Positions 7,652-14,582 of a DNA stretch of 64,000 bases are shown in pieces (position 1 is the first letter of the stretch; each line of letters opens with the position of its first letter). The notes beneath the pieces are model-generated. The model had not been told where the DNA came from. It was given only the letters and a program-made list of their open reading frames with translations, and made no database searches. Source of the DNA: Streptomyces flaveolus (GTDB taxonomy: Bacteria > Actinomycetota > Actinomycetes > Streptomycetales > Streptomycetaceae); the NCBI RefSeq assembly GCF_014648815.1, contig NZ_BMRV01000018.1, positions 62,001-126,000 on the forward strand, given 5' to 3'. The translations under genes and the position numbers were made by a program.

Positions 7652-9027
7652 CCGACTCCGTCACGGACACCGCCGGCGGCCCGGCCACGGGCCCCACCGC
7701 CGAACCGGCAGCCGACCCCCGTGTGGACCCCGAGACGCTCCGCGAACGGGCCCTGTCCACGCTCGTCACGGCGCGTGAGCGCACCACGCTGCTGACCAGC
7801 TGCGTGGAGGGGCCCGACCTGACCGCCCAGGTGTCGCCGCTGATGTCCCCGCTGGTGTGGGACCTCGCGCACATCGGCAACCAGGAGGAGCAGTGGCTGC
7901 TGCGTGCCGTGGGCGGGCACGAGGCGATACGGCCCGAGATCGACAGCCTGTACGACGCCTTCGAGCATCCGCGCGCCGCACGCCCCTCGCTGCCGCTGCT
8001 GCCGCCGGACGAGGCCCGCCGGTACGCGGCGGACGTGCGCGGCCGGGCCCTGGACGTGCTGGAGGGCGCCGCGTTCCACGGGACGCGGCTGACGGAGGCG
8101 GGCTTCGCCTTCGGGATGATCGCCCAGCACGAGCAGCAGCACGACGAGACCATGCTGATCACCCACCAGCTCCGCAAGGGGCCGCAGGCCCTGACGGCCC
8201 CGGACCCGGACCCCGTCCCGCTGTTCACCGGCCCGGCGGAGGTCCTGGTGCCCGGCGGCCCGTTCACGATGGGCACCTCGGCCGAGCCGTGGGCCCTGGA
8301 CAACGAACGGCCCGCGCACCGGCGTGAGGTGGCCCCGTTCTTCCTCGACACCACGCCGGTGACGAACGCCGCGTACCAGGCGTTCATCGAGGACGGAGGC
8401 TACGACGACCCCCGCTGGTGGGCCCCGGAGGGCTGGGAGCACATCCGCCGCCACTCGGTCACGGCCCCGCTGTTCTGGCGCCGGGACGGCGGGCAGTGGC
8501 TGCGGCGCCGCTTCGGCGTCACCGAGGTGGTGCCGCCCGACGAGCCGGTGGTGCACGTGTGCTGGTACGAGGCCGACGCGTGGGCCCGCTGGGCCGGGCG
8601 GCGGCTGCCCACCGAGGCCGAGTGGGAGAAGGCCGCCCGGCACGATCCGGCCGGCGACCGCTCCATGCGCTATCCGTGGGGCGACGCCGACCCGGGCCCG
8701 GAGCACGCCAACCTCGGGCAGCGGCATCTGCGCCCGGCGCCCGCGGGCAGCTATCCGGCCGGTGAGTCCCCGCTCGGTGTACGGCAGTTGATCGGCGATG
8801 TCTGGGAGTGGACGTCGAGCGACTTCGCCCCGTACCCCGGTTTCCGGGCGTTCCCGTACCGGGAGTACTCGGAGGTGTTCTTCGGGCCGGACTACAAGGT
8901 GCTGCGCGGCGGTTCGTTCGCCGTGGACGCGGTGGCCTGCCGGGGCACGTTCCGCAACTGGGACTATCCGATCCGGCGGCAGATCTTCTCCGGGTTCCGC
9001 ACCGCCCGTTCCGCGGAGGGCTCCTGA
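7648..9027 (+). CDS. egtB: Sulfoxide synthase EgtB
   Basis: A 459-residue non-haem iron enzyme that joins gamma-glutamylcysteine to hercynine with O2. The N-terminal DinB domain (about residues 25-185) carries the iron ligands: the histidine in DLAHIGNQEEQW and the HEQQHDE box (H-x3-H-x-E) in MIAQHEQQHDETML. The C-terminal domain is of the formylglycine-generating-enzyme type, seen in VPGGPFTMGT, PVTNAAYQAF, RLPTEAEWEKAAR and GDVWEWTSS. Starts inside the egtA stop and ends overlapping egtC, so translation is coupled along the operon. Confidence 0.96.
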   Translation: MTDSVTDTAGGPATGPTAEPAADPRVDPETLRERALSTLVTARERTTLLTSCVEGPDLTAQVSPLMSPLVWDLAHIGNQEEQWLLRAVGGHEAIRPEIDSLYDAFEHPRAARPSLPLLPPDEARRYAADVRGRALDVLEGAAFHGTRLTEAGFAFGMIAQHEQQHDETMLITHQLRKGPQALTAPDPDPVPLFTGPAEVLVPGGPFTMGTSAEPWALDNERPAHRREVAPFFLDTTPVTNAAYQAFIEDGGYDDPRWWAPEGWEHIRRHSVTAPLFWRRDGGQWLRRRFGVTEVVPPDEPVVHVCWYEADAWARWAGRRLPTEAEWEKAARHDPAGDRSMRYPWGDADPGPEHANLGQRHLRPAPAGSYPAGESPLGVRQLIGDVWEWTSSDFAPYPGFRAFPYREYSEVFFGPDYKVLRGGSFAVDAVACRGTFRNWDYPIRRQIFSGFRTARSAEGS

Positions 9028-9860
9028 TGTGCCGTCACCTGGCCTATGTGGGCCCCGCGGAGCCGCTGGGCCGGCTCCTGGTGGAACCGGCGCACGCCCT
9101 GTACCGCCAGTCCTGGGCGCCCCGGCGCCAGCGGTACGGCACGGTCAACGCCGACGGGTTCGGCGTCGGCTGGTACGCCGAGGGCGACCCGCTGCCGGCG
9201 CGCTACCGCCGGGCCGGGCCGATCTGGGCCGACCAGTCCTTCGCCGACCTGGCCCGGGTGGTGCGCACCGGCGCGCTGCTGGCCGCCGTGCGGGACGCGA
9301 CGCTGGCGGGTGCCGACGCGGAGGCCGCGGCGGCGCCGTTCGCCGCGGGGCCCTGGCTGTTCAGCCACAACGGCGCCGTGGCGGGCTGGCCCGGCTCGCT
9401 GGAGCGGGTGGCCGGGACCCTGCCGGCCGGGGAGTTGCTGTCGCTGGAGGCCCGCAACGACTCGGCGCTCGTGTGGGCCCTGGTCCTGCACCGGCTGCGC
9501 GCCGTGGGCGCGGGTGAGCCGCGGCCGCGCGCCGACGCGCGGGCGCTGGCCGACACGGTGCTGGAGGTCGCCGCGGCCGCCCCCGCCTCCCGGCTCAACC
9601 TGCTGCTCACGGACGGCGAGACCATCGCGGCCACCGCCTGGGGCGACACCCTCTGGTACCTGGCCAGGCCCGGCGGCGGCACGGTCGTCGCCTCCGAGCC
9701 GTACGACGACGACCCGCACTGGCAGGAGGTCCCCGACCGCACCCTGCTCGCGGCGAGCGGCACGGACGTGCTGCTGACTCCGCTCGAGGACCCGCGCGAG
9801 AACGCCCTGGTGCCCGCGGCCACGACCGCTTCCGTATCTGTGAAGGAGCCCCGCACGTGA
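9027..9860 (+). CDS. egtC: Gamma-glutamyl hercynylcysteine sulfoxide hydrolase EgtC
   Basis: A 277-residue class-II glutamine-amidotransferase-fold hydrolase that removes the gamma-glutamyl group from the EgtB product. Cys2 of MCRHLAYVG becomes the N-terminal nucleophile once Met is removed. The motifs NADGFGVGWYAEGD, FSHNGAVAGW (oxyanion Asn/Gly) and ARNDSALVWALVL are those of the family. ATG at 9027 overlaps the egtB stop by one base (TGATG), which fixes the start. It overlaps egtD by 4 bases. Confidence 0.95.
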   Translation: MCRHLAYVGPAEPLGRLLVEPAHALYRQSWAPRRQRYGTVNADGFGVGWYAEGDPLPARYRRAGPIWADQSFADLARVVRTGALLAAVRDATLAGADAEAAAAPFAAGPWLFSHNGAVAGWPGSLERVAGTLPAGELLSLEARNDSALVWALVLHRLRAVGAGEPRPRADARALADTVLEVAAAAPASRLNLLLTDGETIAATAWGDTLWYLARPGGGTVVASEPYDDDPHWQEVPDRTLLAASGTDVLLTPLEDPRENALVPAATTASVSVKEPRT

Positions 9861-10819
9861 GCCCGTTCCGCCTCACCCGCACGCTGCCCGAGGACGCCAC
9901 GGACGCCGCCCTGCGCGCCGACGTCCTGGCGGGCCTGTCGAGTACGCCCAAGTCGCTGCCGCCCAAGTGGTTCTACGACGCGCGGGGCAGCGAGCTGTTC
10001 GAGGAGATCACCGGGCTGCCCGAGTACTACCCCACCCGGGCGGAGCGGGAGATCCTCGTCGACCGGGCCGGGGAGATCGCCGCCGCGACGGGCGCCCGCA
10101 CGCTGGTGGAGCTGGGCTCGGGTTCCTCGGAGAAGACACGGCATCTGCTCGACGCGCTGACCGGGCTGGACGCGTACGTGCCGGTCGACGTCAGCGAGAG
10201 CGCCCTCACCCGGGCGGGGCAGGCGATCGTCGCCGAGCGGCCGGGGCTGCGGGTGCACGCGCTGATCGCCGACTTCACCGCCGGGCTCACGCTCCCGGAC
10301 ACGCCGGGTCCCCGGCTGGTGGCGTTCCTCGGCGGCACGATCGGCAATCTGCTGCCCGCCGAACGGGCCGCGTTCCTGGCGTCCGTCCGTGCCCTGCTCG
10401 CCCCCGGCGACGGGCTGCTGCTGGGCACGGACCTGGTCAAGGACGAGCGGGTACTGGTGCGGGCGTACGACGACGCGGCCGGAGTGACGGCCGCGTTCGA
10501 CAAGAACGTCCTGGCCGTGATCAACCGCGAACTGGGCGCCGACTTCGTGCCCGCCGCCTTCGACCACGTCGCGGTGTGGGACCCGCAGCGGGAGTGGATC
10601 GAGATGCGGCTGCGCTCGCGCACGGCGCAGACGGTGAAGGTCCAGGCGCTCGACCTGGCCGTGGACTTCGCCGCCGGGGAGGAACTGCGCACCGAGGTGT
10701 CCGCGAAGTTCCGCCGGGAGGGCGTGCGAGAGGAGTTGTCCGCGGCAGGCCTGGACCTCGCCCACTGGTGGACCGACGGCGAGGAACGCTTCGCGCTGTC
10801 GCTGAGCCGGGTGCGCTGA
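9857..10819 (+). CDS. egtD: L-histidine N-alpha-methyltransferase EgtD
   Basis: A 320-residue SAM-dependent enzyme that trimethylates histidine to hercynine, the first committed step to ergothioneine. Landmarks are LPPKWFYDARGSELFEEITG, PEYYPTRAEREIL, the SAM loop VELGSGSSEKTRHLL, VDVSESAL, FLGGTIGNL and LLLGTDLVKD. It starts with GTG overlapping the egtC stop (GTGA). The operon ends here. No egtE (PLP C-S lyase) follows, so the last step must be encoded elsewhere or be performed by another lyase. Confidence 0.96.
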   Translation: MSPFRLTRTLPEDATDAALRADVLAGLSSTPKSLPPKWFYDARGSELFEEITGLPEYYPTRAEREILVDRAGEIAAATGARTLVELGSGSSEKTRHLLDALTGLDAYVPVDVSESALTRAGQAIVAERPGLRVHALIADFTAGLTLPDTPGPRLVAFLGGTIGNLLPAERAAFLASVRALLAPGDGLLLGTDLVKDERVLVRAYDDAAGVTAAFDKNVLAVINRELGADFVPAAFDHVAVWDPQREWIEMRLRSRTAQTVKVQALDLAVDFAAGEELRTEVSAKFRREGVREELSAAGLDLAHWWTDGEERFALSLSRVR

Positions 10820-10850
10820 GCCGGCGCGCCGAGACGGGACCCGCGCCCGG

Positions 10851-12116
10851 TCAGCCGGCGTCGGGGTCCAGGAGTTCGGCGATGCGGTCGGAGGCCCGCT
10901 CGGCCTCCGGCCGCGCCTCGGCGCCCGTGAGGACCTTGGTCATGTACTCCTTGATCGGGTTGTCCGCCTCGACGGCACCCCACAGGGGCGTGCTGGGGGT
11001 CGCCCGGCCCTGCGCGGCGCCGGCGGCCATCGCCTCGACGCCTTCCTCGCCCGCGACGTCCGCGGCAAGGGACTTCTTGTTGGGGACGTAGTTCATGGTG
11101 CGGGCCAGGTCGGTGTTCCACTTGGCCCCGGTGAGGGCCTCGAGCACGGCGACGGCACCGTCCCGGTCGTCGGTGTTCTCGGGGACGACGAGGTCGGAAC
11201 CGCCGGTGAAGACGGCCCCGGGCTTGCCCGCACTCTTGCCGGGCACGGGGAAGAAGCCCAGCTTGCCCTTGAGCCCGGGGTTCTCGCGCAGGATGGACTG
11301 GGCGAGCCCCGGCACGGCGATGATCTGCGCGACCCGGCCCTTCGCGAACACCCCGGCCTGCGGCGGGTGCTCCTCGTCGGCGTCGACGGGTCCCTTGCCC
11401 AGGGCCTGCAGTTCACGGTAGAAGTCCATGCCGCGCAGGGCGGCCGGACTGTCCAGCGCTCCCGTCCAGACGCCGCCGTTCTCCTTGGCGAGGTCGCCGC
11501 CCTCGTCCCAGATGAAGCCGGACAGCGTGTACCAGTCCTGCCCGGCCAGGTAGATGCCCTGGTCGTCGCCCCGGTCGAGTTTCTCGGTGGCGGCGAGCCA
11601 CTCCTCGCGGGTCCGCGGCGGCCCGGTGATGCCGGCCTGCTCGAACAGGTCCTTGCGGTAGATGACGACGCGGTTGGCGGCGTACCAGGGGATGCCGAAC
11701 TGCTGGGACAGGTACTCCCCCGGTTCGGCCAGGCCGGGCAGCCAGTCGCGGATCCCCCAGTCGCGCATCGACTCGAGGGTCAGGTCCTCCAGCCGGCCGC
11801 CCTCGGCGTACTGCGGGACCTGGGTGTTGCCGACCTCGATGACGTCCGGCTGCCCGTCACCGCCGTCGGACTTCAGCGCGGTCTGCACCTTCTCGCCGAT
11901 GCCGGTCCACTCCTGGATGCGGACGTCAAGGTCCAGGTCGGGGTGCTCGCGTTCGAAGTCCTCGGTGAAGCGCTTCAGGAAGTCCTCCGAGGCGCTGCCC
12001 TTCATCAGCCACAGGGTGACGGCGCGCCGCCCGCTCCCGCCGTCCGAGGAGATCAGACCGCAGCCGCTGAGCAGGGAGGCGGACACGCAGACAAGGGCGA
12101 GGAGGCGACGTCTCAC
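10851..12116 (-). CDS. Sugar ABC transporter substrate-binding lipoprotein (orphan)
   Basis: A 421-residue family-1 extracellular solute-binding protein. The GTG start at 12116 gives MRRRLLALVCVSASLLSGCG: a basic n-region, a hydrophobic core and the lipobox LSGC with Cys at residue 19. The mature protein has the carbohydrate-binding fold landmarks VTLWLMKGSA, FEREHPDLDLDVRIQEW, DVIEVGNTQVPQYA, RKDLFEQAGI and VFTGGSDLVVPENT. An AAGGA-type ribosome-binding site precedes the GTG. No permease or ATPase genes lie on either side, so it works with a transporter encoded elsewhere or is a leftover of one. It is convergent with egtD. Confidence 0.9.
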   Translation of the reverse strand: MRRRLLALVCVSASLLSGCGLISSDGGSGRRAVTLWLMKGSASEDFLKRFTEDFEREHPDLDLDVRIQEWTGIGEKVQTALKSDGGDGQPDVIEVGNTQVPQYAEGGRLEDLTLESMRDWGIRDWLPGLAEPGEYLSQQFGIPWYAANRVVIYRKDLFEQAGITGPPRTREEWLAATEKLDRGDDQGIYLAGQDWYTLSGFIWDEGGDLAKENGGVWTGALDSPAALRGMDFYRELQALGKGPVDADEEHPPQAGVFAKGRVAQIIAVPGLAQSILRENPGLKGKLGFFPVPGKSAGKPGAVFTGGSDLVVPENTDDRDGAVAVLEALTGAKWNTDLARTMNYVPNKKSLAADVAGEEGVEAMAAGAAQGRATPSTPLWGAVEADNPIKEYMTKVLTGAEARPEAERASDRIAELLDPDAG

Positions 12117-12227
12117 GAGGGGTCCTTCTGGTCGAACAGTGTCGGTGACGGACCGGTGGGTCCCGCGCACGCGAAGGGAGACCCGACGTGGGGGGACGAG
12201 CATGAGGCTCGTACGGGTGTCTGGGAT

Positions 12228-12243
12228 TTTGGTATGGACCAAT
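12228..12243. promoter_or_regulatory. TTGGT-N4-ACCAA palindrome upstream of solute-binding gene
   Basis: TTTGGTATGGACCAAT lies 112 bases upstream of the GTG of the orphan binding protein. Its core is a perfect inverted repeat (TTGGT at 12229-12233, ACCAA at 12238-12242). It matches 11 of 16 positions of ACTGGTCTAGACCAGT, the dre consensus of the GntR-family amino-sugar regulator DasR as I recall it. The flanking bases are unusually AT-rich for this DNA. A GntR-family operator is a reasonable inference; which protein binds is not known. Confidence 0.4.
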
Positions 12244-12394
12244 GCGTAGGTCAAGGGGGAGACCCAGCCGGGAGGCCGGCGAGGACGGCCGACGGGGACA
12301 CCGACGCCTCGCGCTCCGCCGCCGCGTGGGGCACGGTGGAGTGACGCGTGCCACACGCGACACCGCCGCCCGCCCCGCAGGAGGGAGCACCCGC

Positions 12395-12610
12395 ATGTCG
12401 AACCACACCTACCGGGTCACCGAGATCGTCGGCACCTCGCCCGACGGCGTCGACCAGGCCATCCGCAACGGCATCACCCGCGCCTCGCAGACCCTGCGCA
12501 ACCTGGACTGGTTCGAGGTCACCCAGGTGCGCGGCCAGATCGAGGAGGGCGAGGTCGCCCACTGGCAGGTGGGCCTGAAGCTCGGTTTCCGCCTGGAGGG
12601 CTCGGACTGA
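12395..12610 (+). CDS. Dodecin family flavin-binding protein
   Basis: A 71-residue protein, MSNHTYRVTEIVGTSPDGVD and so on. It has the dodecin pattern: YRVTEIVGTS, an amphipathic helix DQAIRNGITRASQTLRNLDWFEV with the conserved flavin-stacking Trp near residue 37, then VRGQIEEGEVAHWQVGLKLGFRLE. Dodecins form hollow dodecamers that store flavins (or CoA in some actinobacteria). A GGAGGG ribosome-binding site is 8 bases before the ATG. It is a single-gene unit, convergent with the HAD phosphatase. Confidence 0.95.
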   Translation: MSNHTYRVTEIVGTSPDGVDQAIRNGITRASQTLRNLDWFEVTQVRGQIEEGEVAHWQVGLKLGFRLEGSD

Positions 12611-12664
12611 CGCCCCGCCGGGGGCGGACCGGGACCTGCGGAGGAACGGGGGCCGCCCGGGCGG

Positions 12665-13156
12665 TCAGGTACGCCCCTGCCGCTCCTGGGCGTCCTTCAG
12701 CTCGGCCGATCCGGCGGCCCAGTCCGCGCGGACGACGGTGAATCCGGCCCGTTCGGCGTCGGCGCACACCAACTCGTCGTCGTCCACCAGGACGCGGATC
12801 TCGCGGGCGCGGGCGAGCCGGCCCAGGATCTCCAGCTTGGTGCGCCGGGCGGGCCGGCGGTCGGTGTTGCCCCGCATGTACACCCGCCCCTCGGGGAGCC
12901 CCTGCGCGGCGAGCCAGTCGAGCGTGTCACGCCGGCAGCGCTCGGGCCGGCCGGTCAGGTAGACGATCTCGCACTCCCCTGCGCTCGCGTGCACCAGCGC
13001 GATGCCCTCCGGCAGCGGCGGATCCTGGGGCGCGGCGGCGAAGAAGGCGTCCCAGTCGCGCGGCCGGCGCTCCAGGAAGCACTGCCGGTGTGCGGTGCCG
13101 GCGAGGGTGTTGTCCAGGTCGAACACGGCCAGCGGAGGCCTGCTGCTGTCGGTCAC
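12665..13156 (-). CDS. HAD-superfamily phosphatase (polynucleotide 3'-phosphatase-like)
   Basis: A 163-residue HAD protein read from GTG 13156. Motif I is AVFDLDNTLAGT (D-x-D-x-T), motif II YLTGRPERCR, motif III the lysine in RRTKLEIL, and motif IV VLVDDDELVCADA. The insertion between motifs I and II is small, as in the C1-capless phosphatases resembling the 3'-phosphatase domain of polynucleotide kinases. The substrate is not identifiable. A TAGGGT hexamer just upstream of the start suggests a leaderless mRNA. It is divergent from the L32 gene, with a 106-base shared upstream region containing a Zur-like box. Confidence 0.82.
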   Translation of the reverse strand: MTDSSRPPLAVFDLDNTLAGTAHRQCFLERRPRDWDAFFAAAPQDPPLPEGIALVHASAGECEIVYLTGRPERCRRDTLDWLAAQGLPEGRVYMRGNTDRRPARRTKLEILGRLARAREIRVLVDDDELVCADAERAGFTVVRADWAAGSAELKDAQERQGRT

Positions 13157-13209
13157 GCCCCCCACCCTAGGGCGAGGGCCACGGCGACCGGCAACCCCTT
13201 GTTTGTTAA

Positions 13210-13224
13210 TGGGATTCATTTTCA
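13210..13224. promoter_or_regulatory. Zur-like box upstream of zinc-free L32
   Basis: TGGGATTCATTTTCA matches 12 of 15 positions of the palindromic Zur-type operator TGAAAATCATTTTCA. It lies 38 bases before the start of a ribosomal protein L32 copy lacking zinc-binding cysteines. In Streptomyces and other bacteria such paralogues are repressed by zinc-loaded Zur. The surrounding bases are AT-rich, as expected for a promoter. Confidence 0.65.
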
Positions 13225-13262
13225 GGTAGCGTCCCGACGGTCACCGACCGAAGGGAAGTCCC

Positions 13263-13433
13263 ATGGCCGTTCCGAAGCGGAAGATGTCCCGCAGCAACAC
13301 CCGCCACCGCCGCGCCCGGTGGAAGGCAGCCGCGCCGGTCCTCGTGCCCGTCACCGTCAACGGCGTCCGCCACCTCGTCCCGCAGCACCTGGTGCGGGCC
13401 TACGAGCGCGGACTGCTGCGCCCCCAGGGCTGA
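13263..13433 (+). CDS. rpmF: Ribosomal protein bL32, zinc-independent (C-minus) paralogue
   Basis: A 56-residue protein, MAVPKRKMSRSNTRHRRARW, then KAAAPVLVPVTVNGVRHLVP and QHLVRAYERGLL. The N-terminus is the L32 signature. The C-terminal half, which in the zinc form carries four cysteines, has none, so this is the C-minus type. Such copies replace the zinc-bearing protein in the ribosome when zinc is scarce and free the metal for other uses. GAAGGGAAG before the ATG is the ribosome-binding site, and a Zur-like box precedes it. No other C-minus ribosomal genes accompany it here. Confidence 0.93.
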   Translation: MAVPKRKMSRSNTRHRRARWKAAAPVLVPVTVNGVRHLVPQHLVRAYERGLLRPQG

Positions 13434-13506
13434 CCGGGGCCGGCCGGCCGCCCCGTCCCGGGAGTCGTCCCGGGAATCCTCGCGGCGCGCACGCGTTGAA
13501 CCCCGT

Positions 13507-14526
13507 GTGAGCTCAGTGATCGCGACGACCCGCTTCTCCGTCCTCGACCGCTCCCGCATCCGCGAGGGCCGCACCGGCGCCGAGGCGCTGCGCGACACCG
13601 TGGCCCTGGCCCGGGAGGCGGAGCGGCTCGGCTACCACCGGTTCTGGGTGGCGGAGCACCACGGCGTGCCCGGGGTGGCCGGCTCCGCGCCGACCGTGCT
13701 GGCCGCCGCCGTCGCCGGCGCCACGCACCGCATCCGGGTCGGCACCGGCGGCGTGATGCTGCCCAACCACCGGCCCCTGGTCGTCGCCGAGCAGTTCGGC
13801 GTGCTGGAGTCGCTCTTCCCGGGCCGGATCGACATGGGTCTCGGCCGGTCGGTGGGCTTCACCGACGGCGTGCGCAAGGCGCTGGGCCGGGACAAGGACG
13901 ACGCCGAGGACTTCGACGCGCAACTGGCCGAGCTGCTCGGCTGGTTCCGGGGCACCTCCCCCACGGGTGTGCACGCCCGCCCCGCCGAAGGGCTGACCGT
14001 GCCGCCGTTCGTGCTGGCCATGGGCGAGGGCGCGGCCGTCGCCGCCCGCGCGGGCCTGCCGATGGTCATCGGCGACCTGCGCGACCGCGACCGGATGCTG
14101 CGCGGCATCGACCGCTACCGCGCCGCCTTCCGCCCCTCCGCGTGGAGCCGGGAGCCGTACGTCGTCGTCTCGGGCACCGTCGCCGTGGCCGCCACCCCGC
14201 AGGCCGCCCGGCGCCTCCTGCTGCCGGAGGCCTGGTCCATGGCCCACGCGCGCACCCGCGGCGCCTTCCCGCCGCTGCCGCCGGCGGAGGACGTCGAGGC
14301 CCGCTCGATGACCGCCAAGGAGCGCGATCTGTACGAGTCCGGCCTGAGCGGCCACATCGCGGGCACCGAGGAGCAGGTCGCCGGCGAACTGGAGACGCTC
14401 CTGAAGGAGACCGGCGCCCAGGAGGTGCTCGTCACCACCAGCACGTACGACCGCGAGGCCCTGCTGGACTCCTACCGGCGGCTCGCCCGCGTCACCGGCG
14501 CGGGGACGGGGACCGCCCCAGCGTAG
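13507..14526 (+). CDS. LLM-class flavin-dependent oxidoreductase
   Basis: A 339-residue bacterial-luciferase-like protein from a GTG at 13507. It has the SVLDRSRIREGRTGAEALRD start, YHRFWVAEHHGVPGVAGSAP (the family EHH motif), IRVGTGGVMLPNHRPLVVAE and FPGRIDMGLGRS. The C-terminus has ISGHIAGT-type features (LSGHIAGTEEQVAGEL). This is the subgroup of FMN- or F420-linked monooxygenases annotated as luciferase-like or MsnO8-type; the substrate is unknown. It lies 73 bases after the L32 gene and could be read through from that zinc-regulated promoter. Confidence 0.87.
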   Translation: MSSVIATTRFSVLDRSRIREGRTGAEALRDTVALAREAERLGYHRFWVAEHHGVPGVAGSAPTVLAAAVAGATHRIRVGTGGVMLPNHRPLVVAEQFGVLESLFPGRIDMGLGRSVGFTDGVRKALGRDKDDAEDFDAQLAELLGWFRGTSPTGVHARPAEGLTVPPFVLAMGEGAAVAARAGLPMVIGDLRDRDRMLRGIDRYRAAFRPSAWSREPYVVVSGTVAVAATPQAARRLLLPEAWSMAHARTRGAFPPLPPAEDVEARSMTAKERDLYESGLSGHIAGTEEQVAGELETLLKETGAQEVLVTTSTYDREALLDSYRRLARVTGAGTGTAPA

Positions 14527-14582
14527 AATCGCGGGGTTTGTCCCGCCGGCCGTGACCCGAAGAGCGTACGGAGTTCCCCCCG

